Part shown: piece after piece, positions 9,172 to 17,838 of the stretch
Layout: each line of letters starts with the position of its first letter
Position numbering within the stretch: position 1 is the stretch's first letter
Assembly: GCF_000585375.1 (NCBI RefSeq)
Contig: NZ_KK073874.1
Coordinates: forward strand, 6,726,894 to 6,790,893
Direction of reading: 5' to 3'
DNA: 64,000 nucleotides
Origin: Cryptosporangium arvum DSM 44712
GTDB lineage: Bacteria > Actinomycetota > Actinomycetes > Mycobacteriales > Cryptosporangiaceae
Made by a program: the position numbers and the translations under genes
Notes under the pieces: generated by a model
The model's input: only the letters and a program-made list of their open reading frames with translations
Told to the model about the DNA's origin: nothing
Database searches by the model: none

Positions 9172-9251
9172 TAATGCCAGAGGCCAGCCGCCTGCAGCGG
9201 AGCGTGACCGGTAGGCGAGACTGGCGACGAGAACCGACGAAGGAGTGCGAC

Positions 9252-12056
9252 GTGTCAGAGGGCTCCCCCCCGCGCATCGACAGTTTCGGGTCGGCCGGCT
9301 CGCTCACGGTCGGCGACGAGAATTATGAGATCTTCCGGCTCAGCGCCGTCGAAGGTCTCCAGGACAAGATCGCGAAGCTTCCGTACTCGCTGAAGGTCCT
9401 GCTCGAGAACCTGCTGCGGACCGAGGACGGCGCGAACGTCACCGCCGATCACATCCGCGCGCTGGCGAACTGGGATCCGCAGGCCGAGCCGGACACCGAG
9501 ATCCAGTTCACGCCCGCCCGGGTCGTGATGCAGGACTTCACCGGCGTTCCGTGCGTGGTGGACCTCGCCACGATGCGCGAGGCCGTCGCGGAGCTCGGCG
9601 GCGACCCGGCGAAGATCAACCCGCTGGCGCCGGCCGAGCTGGTCATCGACCACTCGGTGATCGCCGACGTGTTCGGCGCGCCGGACGCGTTCGCGCGCAA
9701 CGTCGATCTGGAGTACCAGCGCAACCTCGAGCGCTACCAGTTCCTGCGCTGGGGCCAGGGCGCGTTCAACGAGTTCAAGGTCGTGCCGCCGGGCACCGGC
9801 ATCGTGCACCAGGTGAACATCGAGCACCTGGCGCGCGTGGTCATGGTCCGCGGCGAGGCGAAGACCGCCTACCCCGACACCTGCGTCGGCACCGACTCGC
9901 ACACCACGATGGTCAACGGGCTGGGCGTCCTGGGCTGGGGCGTCGGTGGCATCGAGGCCGAGGCCGCGATGCTCGGCCAGCCGGTGAGCATGCTGATCCC
10001 GCGGGTCGTCGGCTTCAAGCTGAACGGCGAGCTGCCCGAGGGCACCACCGCCACCGACCTGGTGCTGACGATCACCGAGATCCTGCGCAAGCACGGTGTG
10101 GTCGGCAAGTTCGTCGAGTTCTACGGCGAGGGTGTCACCGCGGTGCCGCTGGCCAACCGGGCCACGATCGGCAACATGAGCCCCGAGTTCGGCTCCACCG
10201 CCGCGATCTTCCCCATCGACGCCGAGACCGTGAACTACCTGCGGCTGACCGGGCGTCCGGAGCAGCAGCTGAAGCTGGTCGAGGCCTACGCCCGCGAGCA
10301 GGGCATGTGGCACGACCCGTCGGTCGAGCCGGTGTTCTCCGAGTACCTCGAGCTGGACCTGGCGACGGTCGTCCCGTCGATCGCCGGCCCGAAGCGCCCG
10401 CAGGACCGGATCGTGCTGGCCGAGGCGAAGTCCCAGTGGCGCGGCGACATCCGCACCTACGTCGACGACGTCGCGCAGTACGGCCCGGCCGACGAGGCCT
10501 CCGAGGAGTCTTTCCCGGCGTCGGACTCGCCGGCGAACGGGCGCAACACCGAGGCCGACAAGCCGCACCACGGCGCACCGGGGTCGGAGCGCCCCTCGAA
10601 GAAGACCTCGGTCACGATGGCCGACGGCACCACGTTCGAACTCGACCACGGCGCGGTGACGATCGCCGCGATCACGTCGTGCACGAACACCTCGAACCCG
10701 TCGGTGATGATCGGCGCGGCGCTGCTGGCCAAGAAGGCCGTCGAGCGCGGCCTGACCCGCAAGCCGTGGGTGAAGACGACGCTGGCCCCGGGTTCGAAGG
10801 TCGTCAGCGACTACTACGACCGCGCCGGGCTCACGCCGTACCTCGACAAGATCGGGTTCAACCTGGTCGGTTACGGGTGCACGACGTGCATCGGCAACTC
10901 GGGCCCGCTGCAGGACGAGATCTCCGCGGCGATCAACGAGGCCGACCTCGCGGTGTCCGCGGTGCTCTCCGGCAACCGTAACTTCGAAGGCCGGATCAAC
11001 CCCGACATCAAGATGAACTACCTGGCGTCGCCGCCGCTGGTCGTGGCGTACGCGCTGGCCGGTTCGATGGACATCGACATCACCACCGAGCCGCTGGGAA
11101 CGGGGTCGGACGGCAAGCCGGTGTACCTGAGCGACATCTGGCCCTCGCCGCAGGAGGTCGAGGAGGTCATCGCCTCCGCGATCCACAGCGAGATGTTCTC
11201 GCGTGACTACGCCGACGTGTTCGCGGGTGACGAGCGCTGGCAGAACCTGCCGACGCCGACCGGCAACACGTTCGAGTGGGACACCGAGTCGACGTACGTC
11301 CGCAAGCCCCCGTACTTCGAGGGCATGCCGGAGAAGCCGACGCCGGTGACCGACATCGACGGCGCCCGGGTGCTGCTGAAGCTCGGCGACTCGGTGACGA
11401 CCGACCACATCTCCCCCGCCGGGGCGATCAAGGCGGATTCGCCGGCCGGTAAGTACCTCACCGAGCACGGCGTCGAGCGGCGCGACTTCAACTCGTACGG
11501 ATCGCGGCGCGGTAACCACGAGGTGATGATCCGCGGCACGTTCGCGAACATCCGGCTGCGCAACCAGATCGCTCCCGGCACCGAGGGTGGTTTCACCCGG
11601 GACTTCTCCGCCGACGGCTCGGTGACGACCGTGTACGACGCCGCGCAGAACTACGCGTCGGCCGGTACGCCGCTGGTCGTGCTGGCGGGCAAGGAGTACG
11701 GCTCGGGGTCCTCGCGTGACTGGGCGGCCAAGGGCACGGCGCTGCTCGGCGTGCGTACCGTCATCGCCGAGTCGTACGAGCGCATCCACCGCTCGAACCT
11801 GATCGGCATGGGTGTGCTGCCGCTGCAGTTCCCGGCCGGGGAGTCGGCCGAGTCGCTCGGGCTGACCGGCGAGGAGACGTTCTCGGTCGCCGGCGTGACG
11901 GCCCTGAACGACGGCTCGACGCCGCGCACGGTGAAGGTCACCACCGACACCGGCGTGGAGTTCGACGCGGTCGTGCGGATCGACACGCCCGGCGAGGCCG
12001 ACTACTACCGGCACGGCGGCATCATGCAGTACGTGCTCCGCAGCCTGCTCGGCTGA
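9252..12056 (+). CDS. acnA: Aconitate hydratase
   Basis: 934-aa aconitase A of the TCA cycle, interconverting citrate and isocitrate. The [4Fe-4S] ligands are seen in SCTNTSNP and in [17 protein letters not shown] and the swivel domain follow at the C-terminus. A charged insert of about 40 residues (near 415-455, with SEESFPASD) is of the kind seen in actinobacterial enzymes. GTG at 9252 is chosen because AAGGAG lies 7 nt upstream and MutS-like longer starts run into intergenic sequence. The adjacent acnR gene is its likely repressor; the cluster would be supplied by the SUF operon at 34.5-41 kb. Confidence 0.97.
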   Translation: MSEGSPPRIDSFGSAGSLTVGDENYEIFRLSAVEGLQDKIAKLPYSLKVLLENLLRTEDGANVTADHIRALANWDPQAEPDTEIQFTPARVVMQDFTGVPCVVDLATMREAVAELGGDPAKINPLAPAELVIDHSVIADVFGAPDAFARNVDLEYQRNLERYQFLRWGQGAFNEFKVVPPGTGIVHQVNIEHLARVVMVRGEAKTAYPDTCVGTDSHTTMVNGLGVLGWGVGGIEAEAAMLGQPVSMLIPRVVGFKLNGELPEGTTATDLVLTITEILRKHGVVGKFVEFYGEGVTAVPLANRATIGNMSPEFGSTAAIFPIDAETVNYLRLTGRPEQQLKLVEAYAREQGMWHDPSVEPVFSEYLELDLATVVPSIAGPKRPQDRIVLAEAKSQWRGDIRTYVDDVAQYGPADEASEESFPASDSPANGRNTEADKPHHGAPGSERPSKKTSVTMADGTTFELDHGAVTIAAITSCTNTSNPSVMIGAALLAKKAVERGLTRKPWVKTTLAPGSKVVSDYYDRAGLTPYLDKIGFNLVGYGCTTCIGNSGPLQDEISAAINEADLAVSAVLSGNRNFEGRINPDIKMNYLASPPLVVAYALAGSMDIDITTEPLGTGSDGKPVYLSDIWPSPQEVEEVIASAIHSEMFSRDYADVFAGDERWQNLPTPTGNTFEWDTESTYVRKPPYFEGMPEKPTPVTDIDGARVLLKLGDSVTTDHISPAGAIKADSPAGKYLTEHGVERRDFNSYGSRRGNHEVMIRGTFANIRLRNQIAPGTEGGFTRDFSADGSVTTVYDAAQNYASAGTPLVVLAGKEYGSGSSRDWAAKGTALLGVRTVIAESYERIHRSNLIGMGVLPLQFPAGESAESLGLTGEETFSVAGVTALNDGSTPRTVKVTTDTGVEFDAVVRIDTPGEADYYRHGGIMQYVLRSLLG

Positions 12057-12068
12057 TCGTCTTTACTG

Positions 12069-12097
12069 GAGGGGCCCCGCCGTCGGCGGGGTCCCTC
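12069..12097 (+). terminator. Hairpin terminator after acnA
   Basis: CCCCGCC (12075-12081) pairs with GGCGGGG (12085-12091) around a GTC loop, and the stem extends outward through GAGGGG/TCCCTC with one G-T pair. The following bases (GCTTTGT) are only weakly T-rich. It lies 13 bp after the acnA stop. Confidence 0.75.
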
Positions 12098-12110
12098 GCT
12101 TTGTAAACCA

Positions 12111-12122
12111 GACGTACGGATT
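12111..12122 (+). promoter_or_regulatory. Candidate AcnR operator before acnR
   Basis: GACGTACGGATT lies 34-45 bp upstream of the acnR start and repeats the element found upstream of acnA. A regulator site shared by the target gene and the regulator gene suggests autoregulation. This is inference from two copies only. Confidence 0.35.
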
Positions 12123-12155
12123 GCAAGAATTCGAGTCGGCTGTCACGATCGGTTC

Positions 12156-12728
12156 ATGCCCAAGGTCAGCCAGCTGCACCTCGACGCCCGACGGCAGGAG
12201 ATCCTCGCCGGCGCCAGGGCCTGCTTCGCCCGCCACGGGTACGAGGGCGCGACCGTGCGGCGCCTGGAGGAGGAGACCGGTCTCTCCCGGGGCGCGATCT
12301 TCCACCACTTCCGCGACAAGGAATCGCTGTTCCTCGCGGTCGCCGAGGACGACGCCGCCGAGATGGCCGCGGTCGTCGCCGAGCAGGGTCTCGTGCAGGT
12401 GATGCGCAACCTGCTCGACGACGAGTTCAGCCCCGAGCAGGCGGGGTGGCTCGGCACGCAGCTCGAGGTCTCCCGGCGCCTGCGCACCGACAAGGACTTC
12501 GCGGCGCGCTGGGCGGCCCGGTCCGAGGCGATCTCCCAGGCCACCCACGACCGCCTGGTACGCCAGCGCGAGGCCGGCGTCCTGCGCGAGGACGTGGACC
12601 TGCAGACGCTCCAGCGGTTCCTGGAGCTCGCCCTCGACGGCCTGGTGCTCCACCTGGCCATGGGCCGTCCCGCCGGCGAGCTGGGCACGGTCCTGGACCT
12701 CGTGGAAGAGGCCGTCCGGCGCCGTTAG
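12156..12728 (+). CDS. acnR: TetR-family regulator AcnR (aconitase repressor)
   Basis: 190 aa. The N-terminal TetR DNA-binding domain (residues 10-58) has the AcnR-like run GYEGATVRRLEEETGLSRG followed by AIFHHFRDKESLF. The C-terminal ligand-binding domain is all-helical. In corynebacteria AcnR represses acn and its activity responds to citrate/Mg and iron status. Here the gene directly follows acnA on the same strand after a terminator, the same neighbour relationship. ATG at 12156 gives a normal N-terminus. It overlaps the convergent methyltransferase gene by 4 bp. Confidence 0.88.
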   Translation: MPKVSQLHLDARRQEILAGARACFARHGYEGATVRRLEEETGLSRGAIFHHFRDKESLFLAVAEDDAAEMAAVVAEQGLVQVMRNLLDDEFSPEQAGWLGTQLEVSRRLRTDKDFAARWAARSEAISQATHDRLVRQREAGVLREDVDLQTLQRFLELALDGLVLHLAMGRPAGELGTVLDLVEEAVRRR

Positions 12729-13453
12729 CGGCGCGCCTGGATCACCGGTCCCCCGACGTCCAGGCCGTCCTTGACGACGAAGCCCGCGTCGGTGAGCTCT
12801 TCGCGGAGCTCGTCGGGCGTCACCGGCCAGGTGTAGAACTCGGTCTCGGCCTCGGAGACGACCTCACCCTCGGCGTCGAGCACCGTGTACCGGTACTCCC
12901 ACCACTGCCGCTGGCCGGCGGGCTCTCCGCGCACCGACCCGACGACCGTGTGCGTCCCCACGGTGGCCCGGCCGAGCTCACGCGGCTGCTGCACGACCGG
13001 CTCGGTCAGCCGCGGCTCGTCGAGCAGGAACAACCCACCGGGGACGAGCGCGTCACGCACCCGCTCCCAGATGTCGGGCCGGTACGGCGGCGGGAACGCC
13101 GGGCTGGTGTCGAGGCAGACGGCCAGGTCGGCGAACTCCGCGACCGTGAAGCGCTCGGCGTTCTCCGGCAGCACGGTGGTGCGTGCGCGCAGGGCCGGAT
13201 CCGCCGCCAGCCGGGCGTAGAGCGCCGTGCGCATCCCCACCGACGGCTCCACCGCCACGATCGGTACCTCGGGCACCTCGGCGGCCAGCGCGGCCAACGC
13301 CGACCCGGTGCCGGCGCCCAGGTCGAGGACACCGTGGGTGACCTCGCTCCCGACCGCCGCGAGCAACGCCGACGCCCTGGCGGCCGACCGCTCCGCGTGC
13401 AGCAGGTCGTAGTACTGCGCCGCAGCCGCGTACCCGTCCACCCCGGCCCCCAC
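12725..13453 (-). CDS. Class I SAM-dependent methyltransferase
   Basis: Up to 242 aa. Motif I of the Rossmann SAM-binding fold is VLDLGAGTGSALAAL (about residues 42-56), an acidic VAVEPS follows strand 2, and AVCLDTS and GLFLLDEPRL mark later strands. Substrate unknown. GTG at 13453 is listed; a second GTG at 13441 has a GAAGGG Shine-Dalgarno at good spacing and may be the real start. It converges on acnR with a 4-bp overlap, so transcription of each may run into the other. Confidence 0.8.
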   Translation of the reverse strand: MGAGVDGYAAAAQYYDLLHAERSAARASALLAAVGSEVTHGVLDLGAGTGSALAALAAEVPEVPIVAVEPSVGMRTALYARLAADPALRARTTVLPENAERFTVAEFADLAVCLDTSPAFPPPYRPDIWERVRDALVPGGLFLLDEPRLTEPVVQQPRELGRATVGTHTVVGSVRGEPAGQRQWWEYRYTVLDAEGEVVSEAETEFYTWPVTPDELREELTDAGFVVKDGLDVGGPVIQARR

Positions 13454-13656
13454 CCTTCAGCTTCGACCCATCTGTGCGGACCCTAAGCGCAGCGTGCGGC
13501 CCGGCGGCAGGCCCGATCCCAAATCTTGAGGCAGTCATAGGGCTGCCCGCCCGATTCGTCCGGTTGTCGTGACGCTCGGTGAGCACACGGGAGTGCGACG
13601 GGTGCGTGACCGCCGTTCGGTTCAGCCCGCACCCGTCCGGCGCCGACGAGGTCACC

Positions 13657-15003
13657 GTGACGATCTCGACGACTCGCCGCCGTGTCCGTGCCCTCGGAGC
13701 CGCGCTCGCCCTGTCCGTGGCCACCGGCCTGGGCGTCGCCCCGGTCGCCGCGGCCGCCGCGACGCCGGCCGCGAAGACCCCGGCCGCGCCGGCGAGCCTG
13801 CCGACCGGCATCGAGGCCCTGGCGCCGTACGTGGCGCAGTCGTCCTGCGAGTGGGTCGACAAGCCCGGCTCGATCGCGCTCGGCACGCTGCTCAAGACCA
13901 CGTACCCCGACACGTCGTACGGCGTCACGCGCGGCTGCACCGGGACGATGAACAGCGAGCACTACGACGGTCGCGCCGTCGACTGGATGAACTCGATCCG
14001 CAAGCCGACCCAGGCCGCGCAGGCCACCGCGGTGCTCGACTGGCTGTTCGCCACCGACGCCGCCGGCAACAAGTTCGCGAACGCCCGCCGGCTCGGCGTC
14101 ATGTACGTCATCTGGGACGGGAAGATCTGGGGCAGCTACAACCAGGTCTGGAAGCCGTACTCGACCTGCGCGTCGCACCCCGAGGCCGGGTGGGACACCA
14201 CGTGCCACCGCGACCACGTGCACTTCAGCCTCTCCTGGGCCGGCGCGATGAAGCGGACCTCGTACTGGACCGGGTCGGTCGCGGCGAACGACTACGGGCC
14301 GTGCCGGACGTCGGACCTCAACTACGCGGCGCCCTACCGTGGAGTCAACCCGACCCGGTGCGCCTCGTACGCGAAGCTGACCGCTCCCGCGGGGTCGGGC
14401 GCCGCCTACGCCGGCCTGGTCAAGTTCTCCGGCGCGCAGTTGCAGGCCGGTGCGAGCGGCAACGCGGTGAAGGCACTGCAGACCGGGCTGGGGCTCAGCG
14501 CCGACGGGTCGTTCGGAGCGAGCACGACCGAGGCCGTGACGCAGTTCAAGTCGACGCACGGGCTGCCGGCCAACGGTGTGGTCGACGCGGCGACCTGGCG
14601 CGTGCTGCTGGCCGCGCTCAAGCCCGGCGCCCCGGCCGCCAAGCCCACCACGCCGGTGGCCCCGGCGACGCCCGCGGCAAGCCCTCCGAAGCCCGCCGCG
14701 AGCCCCGCGAAGCCCGTCTCGAGCCCCGCGAAGCCCGTCTCGAGCCCCGCGAAGCCCGCCGCGAAGCCTGCCGCGGGCCCGGCGAAGCCCGCCAACGCGC
14801 TCGCCCAGTACCGGAACACGACGCTGAAGGTCGGCTCGAGGGGTGCGGCCGTGACCGCGCTGCAGCGGCGGCTGAAGCTGCCCACCGTGACCGGCACGTT
14901 CGCCACCAAGACCCAGAACGCGGTGAAGATCTTCCAGCGGACGCACCGCCTGCCGGTGACCGGCGTCGTCAACCGGGCCACCTGGATCGCCCTCGGCGCG
15001 TAG
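13657..15003 (+). CDS. Secreted LAS-type metallopeptidase-like protein with two peptidoglycan-binding domains
   Basis: 448 aa. The N-terminus is a signal peptide with a twin-Arg-like basic run and an Ala-rich cleavage zone (to about residue 36). Residues about 60-235 form a domain with SEHYDGRAVDW (His102, Asp109) and DHVH (His187, His189), the ligand pattern of LAS/VanY-type zinc peptidases. Two PG_binding_1 domains follow (about 257-320 and 389-448), joined by a Ser/Pro/Ala/Lys linker with SPAKPVS repeats. It probably cleaves or binds peptidoglycan outside the cell. GTG at 13657 is chosen for the GAGG box 5 nt upstream; a longer in-frame start exists at 13579. Confidence 0.75.
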   Translation: MTISTTRRRVRALGAALALSVATGLGVAPVAAAAATPAAKTPAAPASLPTGIEALAPYVAQSSCEWVDKPGSIALGTLLKTTYPDTSYGVTRGCTGTMNSEHYDGRAVDWMNSIRKPTQAAQATAVLDWLFATDAAGNKFANARRLGVMYVIWDGKIWGSYNQVWKPYSTCASHPEAGWDTTCHRDHVHFSLSWAGAMKRTSYWTGSVAANDYGPCRTSDLNYAAPYRGVNPTRCASYAKLTAPAGSGAAYAGLVKFSGAQLQAGASGNAVKALQTGLGLSADGSFGASTTEAVTQFKSTHGLPANGVVDAATWRVLLAALKPGAPAAKPTTPVAPATPAASPPKPAASPAKPVSSPAKPVSSPAKPAAKPAAGPAKPANALAQYRNTTLKVGSRGAAVTALQRRLKLPTVTGTFATKTQNAVKIFQRTHRLPVTGVVNRATWIALGA

Positions 15004-15109
15004 TACGTCACTCAGGGTAGCGAAAGTCGATCCGTCCGGACGTATCAGGCCTCCGAACAGCTAGCGGCACGGCACCGGAATGACGAGGAGTAGCGCACCT
15101 TAACGGTAA

Positions 15110-15129
15110 GCTGACGAGGATATGTCAGC
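15110..15129. repeat. Short inverted repeat in the 15004-15219 intergenic region
   Basis: GCTGAC (15110-15115) and GTCAGC (15124-15129) are separated by 8 bp, about 95 bp upstream of the small membrane protein gene. It could be an operator; nothing else in this intergenic stretch is recognisable apart from the -10 just before the next gene. Confidence 0.3.
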
Positions 15130-15206
15130 ATTCGGATCCGAGCGGGTGACGGTTTTGGGCGCTTTGTTAAGCCTGTGAGTCCGATTAGCACGGTTCATCA
15201 CGCTTC

Positions 15207-15212
15207 TAGGCT
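15207..15212 (+). promoter_or_regulatory. -10 hexamer of a leaderless promoter
   Basis: TAGGCT (TANNNT class) is followed by exactly 7 nt and then the ATG at 15220, and no Shine-Dalgarno is present. Transcription would therefore begin at or next to the start codon. The same arrangement occurs before the genes at 21398, 23293 and 24446. Confidence 0.5.
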
Positions 15213-15219
15213 TGATCCC

Positions 15220-15441
15220 ATGGACCGCACTGAACTACTCACCGTCACTCATGGCCCCGTCTTCGTGGACAGCTCCGGGCGCCGTGCCCGCCGGTTACGG
15301 ATCCTCGCGGTGGTGCTCTGCCTGGCCTTCGTCGCCGCGTTCGGCGTGCTGGCCGGCGGGCTGTTCGGCTCGTCGGTCGACCTCTCGACCGCGATGCCGA
15401 CGCCCACCGCGTCGGTGACCGCGAGCGCGACCGCGAGGTAG
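15220..15441 (+). CDS. Small single-pass membrane protein carrying the PVFxD juxtamembrane motif
   Basis: 73 aa. A short N-terminal tail ends in PVFVDSSGRRARRLR (residues 13-27), directly followed by one hydrophobic helix (28-50) and a short Thr/Ser/Ala outer tail. The basic run before the helix predicts N-in, C-out topology. The same motif immediately precedes the single helix in three other proteins of this window. The gene lies 51 bp upstream of the deacetylase/glycosyltransferase gene and may be co-expressed with it. In Streptomyces, MatA is encoded next to the MatB polysaccharide synthase; I cannot claim homology at this length. Confidence 0.7.
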   Translation: MDRTELLTVTHGPVFVDSSGRRARRLRILAVVLCLAFVAAFGVLAGGLFGSSVDLSTAMPTPTASVTASATAR

Positions 15442-15492
15442 CCCGGGCCCGGGTGTGGCGGCCGTGACCCGCCCGCCGACCGAAGGACTGCG

Positions 15493-17838
15493 ATGCCCCG
15501 GTCCGACCGCCTCGACCCCGCCGAGCCGTCCGGCCCGTCCGGCCCGGACGGCCCGGACTCAGCCGGCGCAGCCGCCACACCCGGCGCAGCCGGCGCAGCC
15601 GGCGCACCGAACGTGTCAGGCGCCGGGGAACCGCGGCCGCCCGCGGCGTGGCGGTTCCGGCGCGGGCGCAGGAACCGGAACCCCAGCCCGCACGAGGAGA
15701 AGCGCGGCGAGCGCAAAGCGCGCGGACGCGTGCCGCTCGTCGTCATCCTTCTGGTCTTTCTCTGCGCGATCCTGTTCCTGAACGCGGTCGCCACCGCCTC
15801 GGTCGGCGCGTCCAGCACCGTCCACGAGGCCGGCAGCTCCACCGACGTGCCGGATCAGATCACCGACGGCGGTCCGGTGATCGACACGACGCTCGGCCGG
15901 ACGACCTCCTCCTTCCGCATGAAGGAGAAGACGATCGCGCTGACGTTCGACGACGGCCCGGACCCGACCTGGACCCCGCAGATCCTCGACGTGCTGAAGA
16001 AGCACGACGTCGACGCCACGTTCTTCATGGTGGGCGCCCGCATAACCGAGGACCCGTCGATGGTCGAGCGGGTGCACCGCGAGGGCAACGAGATCGGGAT
16101 CCACACGTTCACCCACCGGGACATGTCGACGATCGGCGCCTGGGAGCGGCGCCTGCAGTACTCGGCGACCCAGATGGCCGTGGTCGGCGCGACCGGCGAC
16201 ACCACCTCGCTGCTGCGCTTCCCGTACTCCTCCACCGCCGACGCGATCGACAACACCTACTGGCCGATCATCAAGGAAGCCGGTGGCCTGGGGTACGTGA
16301 CGGTCGTCGCGGACGTGGACGGCGAGGACTGGGCCCGCCCGGGGGTGCGGAAGATCGTCGAGAACGCCACCCCCGAGGGCACCAAGGGCGCGGCCGTCCT
16401 CATGCACGACGCCGGCGGCAACCGGGCCGAGACCGTCGCCGCGCTCGACATCTACATCCCGACGATGAAGAAGCTCGGGTACTCGTTCACGACGCTCTCC
16501 CGAGGCATCGACTTCGGCGACGCCGAGGTCACCGCCGACGTGCACCGGACCGCGGACGGCAGCGAGGTGCTGCGCGGCCGCGCGGTGCTCTACGGCATCT
16601 GGCTGGCCCACCAGTTCGTGCTCTGGTGCACGGTGCTGATCCTGATCGTCGGCGTGCTGACGATCGGCCGGCTGGCGCTGATGCTGCTGCTGACCGTCCG
16701 GCACCTGGTCAAGCGCCGCAAGGGCTACCCGACGCCGGTGACGCTGCCGGTGACGGTCGTGGTGCCGGCCTACAACGAGAGCGCCGGGATCGAGGCGGCC
16801 GTGCGATCGCTCGTCGCGAGCGACTACGTCGGCCGCGACGCGGACGGGAACGAGGTGCCGGTCAAGGTCGTCGTCGTCGACGACGGCTCCACCGACCGCA
16901 CGGCCGACCTGGTCGAGGCCCTCCGGTTCCCGAACGTGAAGGTCATCCGGGTGGCGAACGGCGGCAAGGCGCGCGCGCTGAACATCGGCGCCGCCGAGAC
17001 CGACTACCCGATCGTCGTGATGGTCGACGGCGACACCCTGTTCGAGCCGGGTTCGATCAGCGCGCTCGCCCGGCCGTTCGCCGACCCGGCGGTGGGCGCG
17101 GTGGCCGGGAACGTGAAGGTCGGCAACCGGCGCAGCCTGCTCGGCCGCTGGCAGCACATCGAGTACGTCACCGGGTTCGCGGTGGACCGCCGGGCCTACG
17201 AGATCATGCGCTGCATGCCGACGGTGCCCGGCGCGATCGGCGCGTTCCGGCGCGAGGCGCTGGCGCAGGTCGGTGGCGTCAGCGACGACACGCTCGCCGA
17301 GGACACCGACCTGACGATGGCGCTGAGCCGGGCCGGATGGCACGTCGTCTACCAGGACCAGGCACGCGCCTGGACCGAGACCCCGGCCACGATCGGGCAG
17401 CTGGCCACCCAGCGCTACCGGTGGACCTACGGGACGATGCAGGCGATGTGGAAGCACCGCCGCGCGTTCCTCGACCGCGGGCCGTCCGGCCGCTTCGGAC
17501 GGATCGGGCTGCCGTTCCTGGCGCTGTTCGGCGTGGTGCTGCCCCTGCTGGCGCCGCTCATCGACATCTTCCTGGTCTACGGCCTGCTCTACTACGACGC
17601 GGCGCTGACCGTCCTCGGGTGGCTGGGCATGCTGGCCGTGCAGCTGGTCATCGCGGTGGTGGCGTTCCGGCTCGACAAGGAACCGCTGCGGCCACTGTGG
17701 GCGTTCCCGCTGCAGCAGATCGTCTACCGGCAGCTGATGTACGTCGTGCTGATCCAGTCCGTGGCGACGGCGCTCACCGGCGCCCGGCTGCGCTGGCAGA
17801 AGCTACGTCGCACTGGGAACGTGAGCACCGCCGGCTGA
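15493..17838 (+). CDS. Fused polysaccharide deacetylase (NodB) and GT2 glycosyltransferase, MatB-like
   Basis: 781 aa. Disordered Pro/Gly/Ala head (1-75), helix at 80-100, then an extracytoplasmic NodB domain with TFDDGPD (151-157), HTFTH (204-208) and LMHDAGG (303-309). Helices near 360-405 lead to a cytoplasmic GT2 domain with DDGS (463-466), DGD (512-514), EDTD (603-606) and QRYRW (640-644), followed by C-terminal helices. The order resembles MatB-type synthases that make a poly-N-acetylglucosamine-like extracellular glycan in Streptomyces. It probably polymerises and then partly deacetylates a beta-linked amino-sugar polymer. The GAAGG box 6 nt upstream supports the ATG at 15493. The 3' end overlaps the convergent ABC gene by 36 bp. 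Confidence 0.9.
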   Translation: MPRSDRLDPAEPSGPSGPDGPDSAGAAATPGAAGAAGAPNVSGAGEPRPPAAWRFRRGRRNRNPSPHEEKRGERKARGRVPLVVILLVFLCAILFLNAVATASVGASSTVHEAGSSTDVPDQITDGGPVIDTTLGRTTSSFRMKEKTIALTFDDGPDPTWTPQILDVLKKHDVDATFFMVGARITEDPSMVERVHREGNEIGIHTFTHRDMSTIGAWERRLQYSATQMAVVGATGDTTSLLRFPYSSTADAIDNTYWPIIKEAGGLGYVTVVADVDGEDWARPGVRKIVENATPEGTKGAAVLMHDAGGNRAETVAALDIYIPTMKKLGYSFTTLSRGIDFGDAEVTADVHRTADGSEVLRGRAVLYGIWLAHQFVLWCTVLILIVGVLTIGRLALMLLLTVRHLVKRRKGYPTPVTLPVTVVVPAYNESAGIEAAVRSLVASDYVGRDADGNEVPVKVVVVDDGSTDRTADLVEALRFPNVKVIRVANGGKARALNIGAAETDYPIVVMVDGDTLFEPGSISALARPFADPAVGAVAGNVKVGNRRSLLGRWQHIEYVTGFAVDRRAYEIMRCMPTVPGAIGAFRREALAQVGGVSDDTLAEDTDLTMALSRAGWHVVYQDQARAWTETPATIGQLATQRYRWTYGTMQAMWKHRRAFLDRGPSGRFGRIGLPFLALFGVVLPLLAPLIDIFLVYGLLYYDAALTVLGWLGMLAVQLVIAVVAFRLDKEPLRPLWAFPLQQIVYRQLMYVVLIQSVATALTGARLRWQKLRRTGNVSTAG

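Larger units (their letters stand above)
8797..9251. other. Long intergenic region upstream of acnA
   Basis: A 455-bp stretch with no convincing gene; the frames open here have no recognisable domain or codon logic. It contains a perfect 13-bp inverted repeat pair (8853-8865 and 8918-8930). Near its right end it has a plausible -10 (TACTAT, 9146-9151) and a GACGTACGG-type element (9160-9171) also found before acnR. The acnA Shine-Dalgarno (AAGGAG, 9239-9244) closes it. The region probably holds the acnA promoter and a regulated leader. Confidence 0.5.

Noticed and set aside
8809-9174. 121-codon frame in the gap before acnA
   Set aside because: No domain, no Shine-Dalgarno, very high Arg/Gly/Pro; competing frames of equal length exist on the other strand.
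9255-12014. Long open frame antisense to acnA (over 900 codons)
   Set aside because: Mirror of third-position GC bias in a real aconitase gene; composition is Arg/His/Gly-rich with no domain. The same applies to many other long antisense frames in the window.
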